NCBI RefSeq assembly: GCF_030435705.1
Contig: NZ_CP129382.1
Span: 868,001 to 932,000 of the forward strand
Direction: 5' to 3'
From: Rhizobium sp. SSA_523
GTDB lineage: Bacteria; Pseudomonadota; Alphaproteobacteria; Rhizobiales; Rhizobiaceae
Length of the DNA: 64,000 nt
The notes under the pieces were generated by a model that worked only from the letters and a program-made list of their open reading frames with translations, had not been told where the DNA came from and did no database searches. Shown here piece after piece: positions 1-9,452 of the stretch. The position numbers and the translations under genes are program-made. Numbering within the stretch: the first letter of the stretch is position 1; every line of letters starts with the position of its first letter.

Positions 1-225
1 CTTGCAGCGCTGCTTTGAGGTCCGGCGGTATCCGCGACGCCCAAGCAAGATAATGTCTCATGTCCCAATTCTTGGGGCAGACACCTTTACAGAGCATCAA
101 CATTACCGATGCATATTAGCTTATCCTGCTGGTTTTCGCGTTTTTTTGCTTTACCTGCGCTCCGGTCCCTATTGTAATGCGATCAATGTAAGCCTGCTGC
201 AATCTTGAGTGTGTAGGTGGAGGGC
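1..225. other. Upstream region of the AraC gene, no gene seen
   Basis: No convincing coding frame is present. The first ~200 bases are less GC-rich than the rest of the window, with T-runs near 140-150, which suits a promoter region for the AraC gene that follows. The 3' end of ntrC, the usual gene before ntrY in Rhizobiaceae, is not recognisable here. Confidence 0.4.
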
Positions 226-1110
226 ATGGGACAGCAAGACGAACTTCGACTCACTTTCGCCGATCCGGTTCGCTCGACCGAAATCCACGCGATCCGCAAT
301 TTCCGCGGCATCAGCCTGCAATATTCGCGGCTCCATCTTCCGGCGGAATACGAGTTCGCCTGGGAAGGGCAGGGCCATTATCTCGCGTATCACGATCTGA
401 TTCTGGCGGATGGCGAGATGGAGGTTCTCGGCGAAACGCCAATTGCCGGCGGCGATCTGCGCGACCGCATGACCTATGTGCCGCAGGGCCAGACGATCAA
501 GGGCTGGGCGAAGCCCGTCGATCGTCCCAATGCATTCACCGTCCTCTGTTTCGATCCCGGGATCGTCCGCACTGAGTTGGAAAGCGAATTCGCCGCATTC
601 GAGCCTCATCCGCAGATCTATTTCCAGGATTTCGACCTCGGCGCGACCATGAGCAAGCTGGCGCGCTTGATGGCGAATCCGCTTCAGGCGGCGTCGAGCC
701 TCTATCTCGAAACGGTCAGCCTGACCGCGACGCTGGAGCTTTTGCGAATCAATTTCGGGCAAAGCCGCAGGAAGGGCCAGCCAGCGCAACTGAGCCAGGC
801 CCAGTGCCGGCAATTGCTGGATTATATCGAGGAGCATCTTGCTGAAGAGATCGGCCTTTCCGACCTCGCGGCGCTTGCCGGCCTCAGCCGGTTTCACTTC
901 TCTCGCGCCTTCAAGGCGAGCTTCCACGAAGCGCCTTATCAGCTGGTTCTGCGCAAGCGTGTCGAGCGCGCGAAACTCATGCTGGCGCAGACGCGTCTGT
1001 CGGTCCACGACGTGGCTTTGGCCTGCGGCTTCAGCAATGCAGCGCAACTGGGGCGGATTTTCCGCAACCTGGTCGGGCGCACACCCCTGGCCTTCCGCAA
1101 GACCGCGTGA
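226..1110 (+). CDS. AraC-family transcriptional regulator
   Basis: A 294-residue DNA-binding regulator. The last ~100 residues hold the two helix-turn-helix motifs of the AraC/XylS family: first around LSDLAALAGLSRFHFSRAF, second around VHDVALACGFSNAAQLGRIF, ending in the usual GRTPLAFRK. The N-terminal ~190 residues would be the effector-sensing part and give no clear ligand clue. ATG 226 is preferred over the in-frame GTG at 217 because AGGTGG/GGAGG lies just before it. It stands alone, 360 bp before ntrY on the same strand, in a place where rhizobia normally have ntrC. Its target genes cannot be told from the sequence. Confidence 0.85.
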   Translation: MGQQDELRLTFADPVRSTEIHAIRNFRGISLQYSRLHLPAEYEFAWEGQGHYLAYHDLILADGEMEVLGETPIAGGDLRDRMTYVPQGQTIKGWAKPVDRPNAFTVLCFDPGIVRTELESEFAAFEPHPQIYFQDFDLGATMSKLARLMANPLQAASSLYLETVSLTATLELLRINFGQSRRKGQPAQLSQAQCRQLLDYIEEHLAEEIGLSDLAALAGLSRFHFSRAFKASFHEAPYQLVLRKRVERAKLMLAQTRLSVHDVALACGFSNAAQLGRIFRNLVGRTPLAFRKTA

Positions 1111-1468
1111 GTGGCGGACGGCGGATCCGGTCACGCTATCCGTGCATCGCGCCCGGACAGGCAACGGCAAGGGTCCTTCGCAGCGGCTCACAACCAGTGC
1201 GAGCGGGTGACATCGCATCCTCCCGAGGTTACCGGGGGATGCGCAGCCCTTGACACCCTTGCGGCGCTCGTTGCATTTTCGCCACAAAGTGTTGCTCAAT
1301 CGTCACGCAGGCGGTAGGTATGAGGGCGCCAGCCCTTCTCCGGCTGAAGCATGATCGACGGTGCGGAGCCTGCGGCGCGCGCCAAGCATCGGAAATGCGC
1401 CTGACGAGCCAGGCTTGTCGAAATCGCAGCATCGAAGGTCGAACCCAGCGGGAAGGGAAGTTTTGCGG
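1111..1468. other. Intergenic region araC-ntrY with inverted repeat and possible promoter
   Basis: There is no gene. Positions 1214-1223 pair with 1234-1243 (10 bp including one or two G-T pairs, 10-nt loop), about 100 nt after the araC stop. The stem-loop has no T-run and could be a weak terminator. A TTGACA hexamer at 1250-1255 could be a -35 box for ntrY, but the matching -10 is poor. A good ribosome site (GGAAGGGAAG, 1451-1460) precedes ntrY. Confidence 0.35.
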
Positions 1469-3736
1469 ATGACCGATTCTTCGCCGACGGCAGCCAGCGA
1501 CGAGGTCGCGGTATCCGTGCAGGATCGCCGGGCCGTCTTCGCCTTGCCTGGCCTGCTTCTGGCCGGCGGCGCGCTTCTATGCGCGATCATGACTCTCTTC
1601 GTGCTGATGGGCGTCACGCCGATCGCGCCGACCACCAATGTGGTCATCGCCTCCGCCGCCCTCAATGCCGTCTTCGTGCTGGGCCTGATCTATCTGATCG
1701 GCCGCGAAGTGGGACGCCTGTTGAAGGCGCGCAAGCGCGGCCGCGCGGCAGCGCGCCTGCATGTGCGAATCGTCGTCTTGTTCTCGATCGTCGCGATCAC
1801 CCCGGCAGTACTCGTGGCGATCTTTGCCAGCCTCACCCTCAATGTCGGCCTTGATCGCTGGTTCTCGCTGCGCACCCAGTCCATCGTCCAGTCCTCTCTC
1901 GATGTGGCGCGCGCCTATATGCTGGAAAATGCCAGCTATCTGCAGGGCCAGACGGTCTCCATGGCAAACGATCTGGAGCGCAACCGCGCGACCTTCTACC
2001 TGGACCGCACCGGCTTCGTGGACCTGATGACGCGCCAGGCGCGCGGTCGCGGCATGCTCGGCGCCTTCCTGGTGCGCGAGGATGGCGCAGCGATCGCCCA
2101 GGCCGACATCATGACGGAGCGGCCGCTGCCCGCCGTTCCCGCCGATGCCCTGGCATCCTCGGCAGCCGGCCAGCCGACGCTGATCCCGCCGGGCGTCACC
2201 AACCTGGTCGGCGCCATCATCAAGCTGGACGCCATTCCCGGCGCCTTTCTCTATACCATTCGCGCCGTCGATCCGAAGGTCATGGCGGCAATGCGGTTGA
2301 TGGAGGACAATCGCGCCGAGTACAAGGCGATGGAAGCGGGCCGCATGAGCCTGCAGATCGCTTTCGCCGTTCTCTATCTCGGCTTTGCGCTGATCGTGCT
2401 CCTGGCCGCCATCTGGACGGCGATCGCCGTGGCGGACCGGATCGTGCGGCCGATCCGGCTGCTGATCTCGGCGGCCGATAATGTCGCGACCGGCAATCTC
2501 AATGTCGTCGTGCCCGTGCGCGCCGCCGATGGCGATGTCGGCAACCTGTCGCGGACCTTCAACAAGATGATCTCGCAGATCCGCAGCCAGCGGGACGAGA
2601 TCCTGGTTGCCAAGGACGAGGTGGACGACCGGCGCCGGTTCATCGAGGCGGTCCTGTCCGGCGTCACGGCGGCGGTGATCGGCGTGGAGGACGATCATCG
2701 CATCAGCATCGTCAATCCGTCCGCCGAGGAATTCCTCGGCCTTCCGGCGGAAACGCTGCTGGGCGCCGAACTGGTCGATGTCGCGCCGGAGATCGAGCAG
2801 GTGCTGAAGGAGGCAACCGGCCGGTCGCGCAGCGATTTCCGCAAGGAGGTCAATCTGATGCGGCGCGGCAAGGAACGGACGCTGAGCGTTCAGGTAACGC
2901 GCGAGGAGAGCCGCACCAGCGCCGATTCCTACGTGATCACGCTCGACGACATTACCGACCTCGTGATCGCCCAGCGCTCCACCGCCTGGGCCGACGTGGC
3001 GCGCCGGATCGCACATGAGATCAAGAACCCGCTGACGCCGATCCAGCTCTCGGCCGAACGGCTGAAGCGCCGTTACGGCCGCCAGATCGACGAAAACGAC
3101 CGGGCCGTCTTCGACCAGTGCACGGACACGATCGTGCGGCAGGTCGGCGATATCGGCCGCATGGTCGATGAGTTCTCCTCCTTCGCCCGCATGCCGAAAC
3201 CGGCCAAGGAAACGGCGGATCTGCGGGACATCCTGCGCGACGCCATTTTCCTGCGGGAAATGGGTGCAAGCGACGTCCAGTTCCTGCGCGAGCTGGGCGA
3301 CACACCCCTGATCGGCATGTTCGATTCCCGCATGCTGGGGCAGGCCTTCGGCAATCTGATCAAGAATGCCGTGGAGGCCATCGAGGCCGTTCCGACCGGT
3401 GCGGAACGGGATGGGCGCAAGATCCTGGTGCGGTCCGCCTTCGACGCGGCGCGCGAGCAGTTCTGCGTCGATGTGATTGACAACGGCAACGGGCTTCCGG
3501 TGGAAAACCGTCACCGCATATTGGAACCATATATGACGATGCGGGAGAAGGGCACCGGCCTCGGACTCGCGATCGTGAAGAAGATTATTGAGGAACATGG
3601 CGGCCAGCTTGAGCTGCATGATGCGCCCGTGGATTTCGATCATGGCAAGGGCGCCATGATCCGGGTCATCCTGCCGCACTCCCACACGGCCCGGGTCGCC
3701 GAAACAGACAATAAGGAAGTTGCATATGGCGTCTGA
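1469..3736 (+). CDS. ntrY: Membrane sensor histidine kinase NtrY
   Basis: Sensor kinase (755 aa) that phosphorylates NtrX, a pair linked in alphaproteobacteria to nitrogen metabolism, redox and envelope control. Hydrophobic segments lie near residues 25-48, 58-76 and 98-120, then a long extracytoplasmic part, a fourth membrane segment near 305-335 and a HAMP region. A PAS domain follows (~400-490), then the HisKA domain with His516 in AHEIKNPLTP, the N box NLIKNAVEAIE, and KGTGLGLAIVKK of the ATPase. ATG 1469 is chosen over the upstream GTG 1361 because of the GGAAGGGAAG ribosome site. The end overlaps ntrX by 11 nt, so the two are probably translationally coupled. Confidence 0.95.
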   Translation: MTDSSPTAASDEVAVSVQDRRAVFALPGLLLAGGALLCAIMTLFVLMGVTPIAPTTNVVIASAALNAVFVLGLIYLIGREVGRLLKARKRGRAAARLHVRIVVLFSIVAITPAVLVAIFASLTLNVGLDRWFSLRTQSIVQSSLDVARAYMLENASYLQGQTVSMANDLERNRATFYLDRTGFVDLMTRQARGRGMLGAFLVREDGAAIAQADIMTERPLPAVPADALASSAAGQPTLIPPGVTNLVGAIIKLDAIPGAFLYTIRAVDPKVMAAMRLMEDNRAEYKAMEAGRMSLQIAFAVLYLGFALIVLLAAIWTAIAVADRIVRPIRLLISAADNVATGNLNVVVPVRAADGDVGNLSRTFNKMISQIRSQRDEILVAKDEVDDRRRFIEAVLSGVTAAVIGVEDDHRISIVNPSAEEFLGLPAETLLGAELVDVAPEIEQVLKEATGRSRSDFRKEVNLMRRGKERTLSVQVTREESRTSADSYVITLDDITDLVIAQRSTAWADVARRIAHEIKNPLTPIQLSAERLKRRYGRQIDENDRAVFDQCTDTIVRQVGDIGRMVDEFSSFARMPKPAKETADLRDILRDAIFLREMGASDVQFLRELGDTPLIGMFDSRMLGQAFGNLIKNAVEAIEAVPTGAERDGRKILVRSAFDAAREQFCVDVIDNGNGLPVENRHRILEPYMTMREKGTGLGLAIVKKIIEEHGGQLELHDAPVDFDHGKGAMIRVILPHSHTARVAETDNKEVAYGV

Positions 3737-5090
3737 CATTCTCGTCGTCGACGATGAAGCCGATATCCGCGACATCGTTTCAGGCATACTCTCCGATGAA
3801 GGCCACGAAACCCGGGTCGCGCATGATAGCGACAGCGCCCTTGCGGCAATCTCGGATCGCGTGCCGCGCTTGGTCTTTCTCGACATCTGGATGCAGGGCA
3901 GCAAGCTGGACGGCCTGGCGCTGCTCGATGAAATCCGCAACCGTCATCCGGAACTGCCGGTGGTGATGATCTCCGGTCACGGCAACATCGAAACGGCCGT
4001 CTCGGCGATCAAGCGCGGCGCCTTCGATTTCATCGAAAAGCCGTTCAAGGCGGATCGCCTGATCCTGATTGCCGAGCGCGCGCTGGAAAATTCCAAGCTG
4101 AAGCGCGAGGTCTTCGAGCTGAAGAAACGGACCGGCGATGCCGCCGAACTGATCGGCACGTCGGTGGCGATCTCGCAGCTGCGCCAGACGATCGAGAAGG
4201 TCTCGCCGACCAATAGCCGCATCATGATCCTCGGCCCATCCGGCTCCGGCAAGGAGCTCGTGGCACGCATGATCCACAAGAAGTCGGCGCGCGCCGCCGG
4301 ACCCTTCGTGGCGCTGAATGCCGCGACCATCACGCCGGACCGCATGGAGATCGCCCTTTTCGGCACCGAGGGCGGCCCGGGCCAGCCGCGCAAGATCGGC
4401 GCGCTGGAAGAGGCCCATCGCGGCATTCTCTATCTCGACGAAGTGGGCGAAATGCCCCGCGAAACGCAGAACAAGATCCTGCGCGTTCTCGTCGACCAGC
4501 AGTTCGAGCGCGTCGGCGGCAGCAAGCGCGTGAAGGTCGATGTCCGGATCATCTCCTCCACCGCCTACAATCTGGAAAACCTGATCTCCGAAGGCATTTT
4601 CCGCGAAGACCTCTATCACCGGCTGGCGGTCGTTCCGGTCAAGGTGCCGGCGCTGGCCGAGCGGCGCGAGGACGTGCCCTTCCTGGTGGACATGTTCATG
4701 CGGCAGATCTCCGAACAGGCCGGCATTCGGCCGCGCAAGATCGGTGAGGATGCCATGGCCGTGCTGCAGGCGCATGATTGGCCCGGCAATATCCGGCAAT
4801 TGCGCAACAATATCGAGCGGCTGATGATCCTCGCGCGCACCGACGGGCCGGATACGCCGATCTCGGCGGATATGCTGCCGCAGGATCTGGGGGATATGCT
4901 GCCGAAGGTCTCGACAAAGGGTGATCATCATATCATGACACTCCCGCTGCGCGAGGCCCGCGAAATGTTCGAGCGTGACTATCTGGTGGCGCAGATCAAT
5001 CGCTTCGGCGGCAATATCTCCCGCACGGCGGAATTTGTCGGGATGGAGCGTTCGGCCCTGCATCGCAAGTTGAAGTCGCTCGGCGTTTGA
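3726..5090 (+). CDS. ntrX: Response regulator NtrX, AAA+ activator-like
   Basis: Partner of NtrY (454 aa). It has a receiver domain with phospho-acceptor Asp53 (LVFLDIW), a central AAA+ domain with Walker A GPSGSGKE and Walker B ILYLDEVGEMP, and a Fis-type C-terminal helix-turn-helix (ISRTAEFVGMERSALHRKL). The GAFTGA loop that contacts sigma-54 is absent: the region reads ALFGTEGGPGQPRKIGALEE. It may therefore act without sigma-54. ATG 3726, with AAGGAAG upstream, is chosen over TTG 3720. It overlaps ntrY and lies 52 nt before trkA. Confidence 0.94.
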   Translation: MASDILVVDDEADIRDIVSGILSDEGHETRVAHDSDSALAAISDRVPRLVFLDIWMQGSKLDGLALLDEIRNRHPELPVVMISGHGNIETAVSAIKRGAFDFIEKPFKADRLILIAERALENSKLKREVFELKKRTGDAAELIGTSVAISQLRQTIEKVSPTNSRIMILGPSGSGKELVARMIHKKSARAAGPFVALNAATITPDRMEIALFGTEGGPGQPRKIGALEEAHRGILYLDEVGEMPRETQNKILRVLVDQQFERVGGSKRVKVDVRIISSTAYNLENLISEGIFREDLYHRLAVVPVKVPALAERREDVPFLVDMFMRQISEQAGIRPRKIGEDAMAVLQAHDWPGNIRQLRNNIERLMILARTDGPDTPISADMLPQDLGDMLPKVSTKGDHHIMTLPLREAREMFERDYLVAQINRFGGNISRTAEFVGMERSALHRKLKSLGV

Positions 5091-5142
5091 GCCATCTTCG
5101 CCGACGAGCGGGCGCGCATCCTCCTGCACAGGAAGGCAGAGC

Positions 5143-6519
5143 ATGAAAGTCATCATTTGCGGCGCCGGGCAAGTTGGCTACGGCATTGCCGAGCGTTTGT
5201 CCCAGGAGGACAATGATGTATCGGTGATCGATACCTCGGCGGCGCTCATCAATGTCATCACCGATACGCTGGATGTGCGCGGCTATGTCGGGCACGGTGC
5301 GCATCCGGATATCCTGTCGAAGGCCGGCGCCGAGCAGGCCGACATGATCATCGCCGTGACACTCTACGACGAGGTGAACATCGTCGCCTGCGAAGTGGCG
5401 CATGCGCTGTTCAATGTCCCGACCAAGGTCGCCCGTATCCGGGCGCAAAGCTATCTTCTGCCGGAATATGCGGATCTCTTCAGCAGCAAGAACATGTCGA
5501 TCGACGTGACGATCTCGCCGGAGATCGAGGTCGGCAAGATGGTGCTGCGGCGCATCTCCTTTCCCGGCGCGACCGATGTCGTGCGGTTTGCCGACGACCA
5601 TGTGGCCATGGTCGCCATCGAATGCATGGAGGACTGCCCGGTCATCAACACCCCGCTGGAGCAGCTGAGCAAGCTGTTTCCCGATCTGATTGCGACCGTC
5701 GTCGGCATTTTCCGCCAGGGCCGGCTGACGGTGCCCCGCTCTTCCGACCAGCTGCAGGCCGGCGATCTGGCCTATGTCATCTGCCAGCGCGACCATACGC
5801 GGCGCACTCTGGGCCTGTTCGGGCATGAGGAGCAGGAGGCGGCGCGGATCGTCATCGCCGGTGCCGGCAATATCGGCCAATATGTCGCGCGGCGGATCGA
5901 GGAAATGCAGCCGAAGACGCGCGTAAAGATCATCGAGCATGAACGCGATCGCGCTGCCGCAGTGTCGGAAAAGCTGCGCCATACGGTGGTGCTGCATGGC
6001 TCGGCCCTGGATCAGAATATCCTCCAGCAGGCCGATATCCAGGATGCCGACCTGATGGTGACGCTCACCAATAGCGATCAGGTGAACGTCTTGAGCGCCG
6101 TGATGGCCAAGGCGCTGGGCTGCAAGTCCAACCTCGTCCTCGTCAACTCGTCTTCGCTGGGCGAAGTGTCGAATTCGCTGAATATCGATTCGCTGATCAA
6201 TCCGCGCGCAGTCACCATTTCGCGGGTTCTCCAGCATGTCCGCAAAGGCCGGATACGTTCGGTCTATGCGGTGCAGAACGGCGTGGCCGAGGTCATCGAG
6301 GCCGAGGCACTGGAAACCTCGCCGCTGGTCGGTCGGCCATTCCGGGAGCTCGAACTGCCGGCCGGCATCCGCATCGGTGCCATTTTCCGCAACAACACCG
6401 TCATCCGGCCGGATGGCGATACCAAGATCAAGGCGCGTGACCGGGTGGTGCTGTTTGCCACTTCCAAATCGGTCAAGGATGTCGAGCAGCTGTTTCGAGT
6501 CTCGATCCAATATTTCTGA
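5143..6519 (+). CDS. trkA: Trk potassium transporter NAD-binding protein TrkA
   Basis: Cytoplasmic regulatory subunit (458 aa, usual length) that binds NAD(H) and gates the TrkH/TrkG potassium channel. Two RCK-N Rossmann domains are visible: the first starts at the N-terminus (IICGAGQVGYGIAERL), the second near residue 230 (IVIAGAGNIGQYVARRI). Each is followed by a TrkA-C domain, the second around IRIGAIFRNN...RDRVVLFA. No trkH is nearby. It follows ntrX by 52 nt on the same strand, as is usual in rhizobia, suggesting one operon. Confidence 0.95.
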   Translation: MKVIICGAGQVGYGIAERLSQEDNDVSVIDTSAALINVITDTLDVRGYVGHGAHPDILSKAGAEQADMIIAVTLYDEVNIVACEVAHALFNVPTKVARIRAQSYLLPEYADLFSSKNMSIDVTISPEIEVGKMVLRRISFPGATDVVRFADDHVAMVAIECMEDCPVINTPLEQLSKLFPDLIATVVGIFRQGRLTVPRSSDQLQAGDLAYVICQRDHTRRTLGLFGHEEQEAARIVIAGAGNIGQYVARRIEEMQPKTRVKIIEHERDRAAAVSEKLRHTVVLHGSALDQNILQQADIQDADLMVTLTNSDQVNVLSAVMAKALGCKSNLVLVNSSSLGEVSNSLNIDSLINPRAVTISRVLQHVRKGRIRSVYAVQNGVAEVIEAEALETSPLVGRPFRELELPAGIRIGAIFRNNTVIRPDGDTKIKARDRVVLFATSKSVKDVEQLFRVSIQYF

Positions 6520-6684
6520 TCCCGGTGCATGGTCAACCGCGCGCCGTTATTCGACGTTGCGGAAAATGGATCGATTTGCTAACCAGATTTCGGGCGACGA
6601 GGGCAGGAGAGGGTTTCGCGTTGTCCTTCCGAGCGTGATCAATATCCCGGCCCAATGGCCGGCAACAAAGAAGAAAGCGGCGCT

Positions 6685-6927
6685 ATGGCGGAACGTTCTC
6701 AAAATCTTCAGGATCTGTTTCTCAACACGGTCAGGAAGCAGAAGATTTCTCTCACCATCTTTCTGATCAACGGCGTCAAGCTGACGGGAGTGGTGACCTC
6801 GTTTGACAATTTCTGCGTCCTGCTGCGTCGGGACGGGCATTCGCAGCTCGTCTACAAGCATGCAATCTCCACCATCATGCCGGGCCAGCCCCTGCAGATG
6901 TTCGAGACCGAGGAAAATGCAGCCTGA
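6685..6927 (+). CDS. hfq: RNA chaperone Hfq
   Basis: The 80-residue Sm-like protein forms a hexameric ring and helps small RNAs pair with mRNAs. The Sm1 part ([21 protein letters not shown]) and Sm2 part ([12 protein letters not shown]) are intact, including the KH dipeptide. ATG 6685 is chosen because MAERSQ is the standard rhizobial N-terminus; a longer frame would start at 6655. The 165 bp after trkA leaves room for its own promoter. hflX follows at 340 bp. Confidence 0.97.
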   Translation: MAERSQNLQDLFLNTVRKQKISLTIFLINGVKLTGVVTSFDNFCVLLRRDGHSQLVYKHAISTIMPGQPLQMFETEENAA

Positions 6928-7267
6928 TCGAATGATCCTTCCCGGTTGATTCGACGGCCCACAATCTCCATCTAGTCAGTGCGGGCGTCGATTGCAGACG
7001 GCCCGCCGCAGAGGAACACCGCCGACAGTGTCGGCGGTTCTGGCGTTTGGATCGTGGTGTCGTCTGGTCGGGTCGATCAAGAGCCATCGCTGCGATCAAC
7101 GATAGGAGCGGGCAGGCGAGCGGCCAGAGCACGGTTTGCGGCGAACGCCGCTTCCATCCTTCGCCATTCCGCCCGCAGGTCAGAGATCCGGCTGAGCCGG
7201 ACGTTTTTACGGGACGACGGTCATAACCACCACACGCGATACGACACAAGACTTTCTGGTACCCGAG
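6928..7267. other. hfq-hflX intergenic region with stem-loops
   Basis: There is no gene. A perfect 9-bp hairpin is formed by 7018-7026 and 7030-7038 with a 3-nt AGT loop. A second, weaker one just before it pairs GCGGGCGTC (from 6981) with GACGGCCCGC. Neither is followed by a strong T-run, so they may be terminator-like or processing structures after hfq. The hflX frame stays open through the last ~60 nt of this region but without an ATG, GTG or TTG there. Confidence 0.35.
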
Positions 7268-8629
7268 ATGGAGCGCCGCCGCGACGATATGCGCGCGCTC
7301 GTCCTGGTGCCGGTCCTCAAACAGCCCAGAGCGTCAGCCTCTGCATCCGGTGAAGCTCTCACGCCGGCGCCGCGGCGGTCGGATGAGAGCCGGCTGGAAG
7401 AGGCGACCGGCCTTGCACGCGCCATCGACCTGACCATCGTCCGGGGCATTATCGTGCAGGTCAGCCAGCCACGGCCGGCCACGCTGATCGGCACGGGCAA
7501 GATCGAGGAGATCAAGGCCCTGCTGGATGAGCATGATGCCGGCCTCGTCATCGTCGATCATCCACTGACGCCCGTGCAGCAGCGCAATCTGGAAAAGGAA
7601 TGGCAGGCCAAGGTCATCGACCGCACCGGGCTGATCCTGGAAATCTTCGGCCGGCGCGCCTCCACCAAGGAAGGCACGCTGCAGGTCGATCTCGCCCACC
7701 TGAACTACCAGAAGGGCCGTCTTGTCCGCAGCTGGACCCACTTGGAGCGCCAGCGCGGCGGCGCAGGCTTCATGGGCGGTCCGGGCGAAACCCAGATCGA
7801 GGCCGACCGACGGCTGCTGCAGGAGCGCATCCTGAAGCTCGAGCGCGAGCTGGAGCAAGTGGTGCGGACGCGCCAGCTGCACCGCGCCAAGCGGCGCAAG
7901 GTGCCCCATCCGATCGTCGCGCTGGTGGGCTATACCAATGCCGGCAAATCCACGCTGTTCAACCGGATCACCGGCGCCGGCGTGCTGGCCGAGGACATGC
8001 TGTTTGCGACGCTCGACCCGACGCTGCGCCGCATGAAGCTGCCGCATGGCCGCACCGTGATCCTGTCCGATACGGTCGGCTTCATTTCCGATCTGCCGAC
8101 GCATCTGGTGGCGGCCTTCCGCGCCACGCTGGAGGAAGTGCTCGAGGCCGACCTGGTGCTCCATGTGCGCGATATGTCCGATCCGGACAATGCGGCGCAA
8201 TCGGGCGATGTCCTGCGCATTCTCGACGATCTCGGCATCGACGAGAAGGAACGCGAAGAGCGCATTCTCGAGGTCTGGAACAAGATCGACCGCCTGGAGC
8301 CGGAAGCGCATGACGCCATGGCGGAGAAGGCGGCAGGGCGCAGCAATGTCATGGCCGTTTCGGCGATCAACGGGGAAGGCATCGACGCCCTGATGGCGGA
8401 GATCTCACGCCGGCTGTCGGGCGTCCTGACCGAAGCGACGATCGTCCTGTCGCCGGATCAGCTGTCCCTGATGTCCTGGGTCTATGAAAATGCCATGGTT
8501 GAGGCGCGTGAGGATCGCGAGGACGGTTCGGTCGCCTTCGATCTTCGTCTGTCGGAAAGCCAGGCCAATGCGCTGGAGCGCAAGCTCGGCCTGTTCCCCG
8601 TGCCGGCAAAGGAAGACTGGGAGCGGTAA
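7268..8629 (+). CDS. hflX: Ribosome-associated GTPase HflX
   Basis: GTPase (453 aa) of the HflX family that binds the 50S subunit and rescues or splits stalled ribosomes. An N-terminal HflX domain ([24 protein letters not shown]) is followed by a long basic helix and the G domain: G1 [10 protein letters not shown]3 DTVGF, G4 NKID. The start is uncertain. ATG 7268 has only a weak ribosome site; an in-frame ATG lies at 7289, and the open frame extends upstream without a standard start codon. It is the last gene of the ntrYX-trkA-hfq-hflX string. Confidence 0.93.
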   Translation: MERRRDDMRALVLVPVLKQPRASASASGEALTPAPRRSDESRLEEATGLARAIDLTIVRGIIVQVSQPRPATLIGTGKIEEIKALLDEHDAGLVIVDHPLTPVQQRNLEKEWQAKVIDRTGLILEIFGRRASTKEGTLQVDLAHLNYQKGRLVRSWTHLERQRGGAGFMGGPGETQIEADRRLLQERILKLERELEQVVRTRQLHRAKRRKVPHPIVALVGYTNAGKSTLFNRITGAGVLAEDMLFATLDPTLRRMKLPHGRTVILSDTVGFISDLPTHLVAAFRATLEEVLEADLVLHVRDMSDPDNAAQSGDVLRILDDLGIDEKEREERILEVWNKIDRLEPEAHDAMAEKAAGRSNVMAVSAINGEGIDALMAEISRRLSGVLTEATIVLSPDQLSLMSWVYENAMVEAREDREDGSVAFDLRLSESQANALERKLGLFPVPAKEDWER

Positions 8630-8669
8630 GGCCGCCACGGCCGTGCGATCCTGTCGTGACGAATTGCTG

Positions 8670-9452
8670 TCACGGCAGGTGGTGCTCGGCGCTCATCCGG
8701 TAGATGAAAAGCCGGGTGCCGCGCCGATCGGCGAGTTCCCAGACCTCGTCGGGATCAATGCCGTCAACGGCAAAGCTGTTGGAGACGAAGTGGCTTCCCG
8801 CCTTCATCTCGCGTTTCGCCTTCTCCCAGAGCTTCGGCATCGGTTCGGGCGATAGGAAGGCATAGACGATATCCTCCTGCGCAAGGTCGGTGCTCCAGAG
8901 GTCCTGCCGCAGGATCTCGCCGCGACCCTGCAGGCGCGACAGGCACCAGCCGATCAACCAGCTCATGGGAGCCGTCTCGACGCCCCGGGCGCATCGACCA
9001 TCTCCATCGAGCGCGCGAACGACACCGCCAAGGCCGGAGCCGAGATCGATGAAACGCGTCGCCGCTTTCTCCGCCATCAGCGCTTTCAGGGCGTCGACCG
9101 TTTGCCGATTGCTCAAGTAGAGCGGCACGCGGCCGAGCGCGGTATTGGAGAAAAACAGGGCAAGCACGAGGAAAGCCAGGCCAAAGGGCCAGGCGGGACT
9201 GTTCTGGAAGGACAGAGCCAGTTGCACCAGCAGCGGAAACAGCACCGCAATCCAGAGCCACCAGCGCGGCAGGCCGAGCCGGTGCGTGGCGGCGAGTGCG
9301 ACGGCGCAGTGCAGGGCAAGACCTGCAAGCCTTGCCGCCTGTGGCCCGAGAGTGGGTGTCACCAGCATGACGCCGGCGGCTCCCGCGGCAAGGCCGAGGA
9401 GTTGCGCAATGGCGGCGCCGAGAACCGGTATGCGGCGAAAGATCCCGGTCAT
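8670..9452 (-). CDS. Membrane-anchored class I SAM methyltransferase-like protein
   Basis: A 260-residue protein with about four hydrophobic segments in the first ~120 residues, then a cytoplasmic methyltransferase-like domain. The SAM-binding motif I is FIDLGSGLGGVVRAL (~residue 140), and QEDIVYAFLSPEPMPKLW resembles a motif-IV region. The layout recalls the ATP synthase c-subunit lysine methyltransferase type, but the substrate is a guess. Its ATG overlaps the mazG stop by 4 nt (ATGA), so it is probably coupled to mazG. Confidence 0.7.
   Translation of the reverse strand: MTGIFRRIPVLGAAIAQLLGLAAGAAGVMLVTPTLGPQAARLAGLALHCAVALAATHRLGLPRWWLWIAVLFPLLVQLALSFQNSPAWPFGLAFLVLALFFSNTALGRVPLYLSNRQTVDALKALMAEKAATRFIDLGSGLGGVVRALDGDGRCARGVETAPMSWLIGWCLSRLQGRGEILRQDLWSTDLAQEDIVYAFLSPEPMPKLWEKAKREMKAGSHFVSNSFAVDGIDPDEVWELADRRGTRLFIYRMSAEHHLP

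Noticed and set aside
2..208. Possible gene at the left edge (68 codons)
   Set aside because: No ribosome site or recognisable sequence; composition resembles a promoter region.
1577..3940. Long open frame (787 codons) antisense to ntrY
   Set aside because: It mirrors the high-GC codon pattern of ntrY, has no ribosome site or recognisable domain, and ntrY is unmistakable on the other strand.
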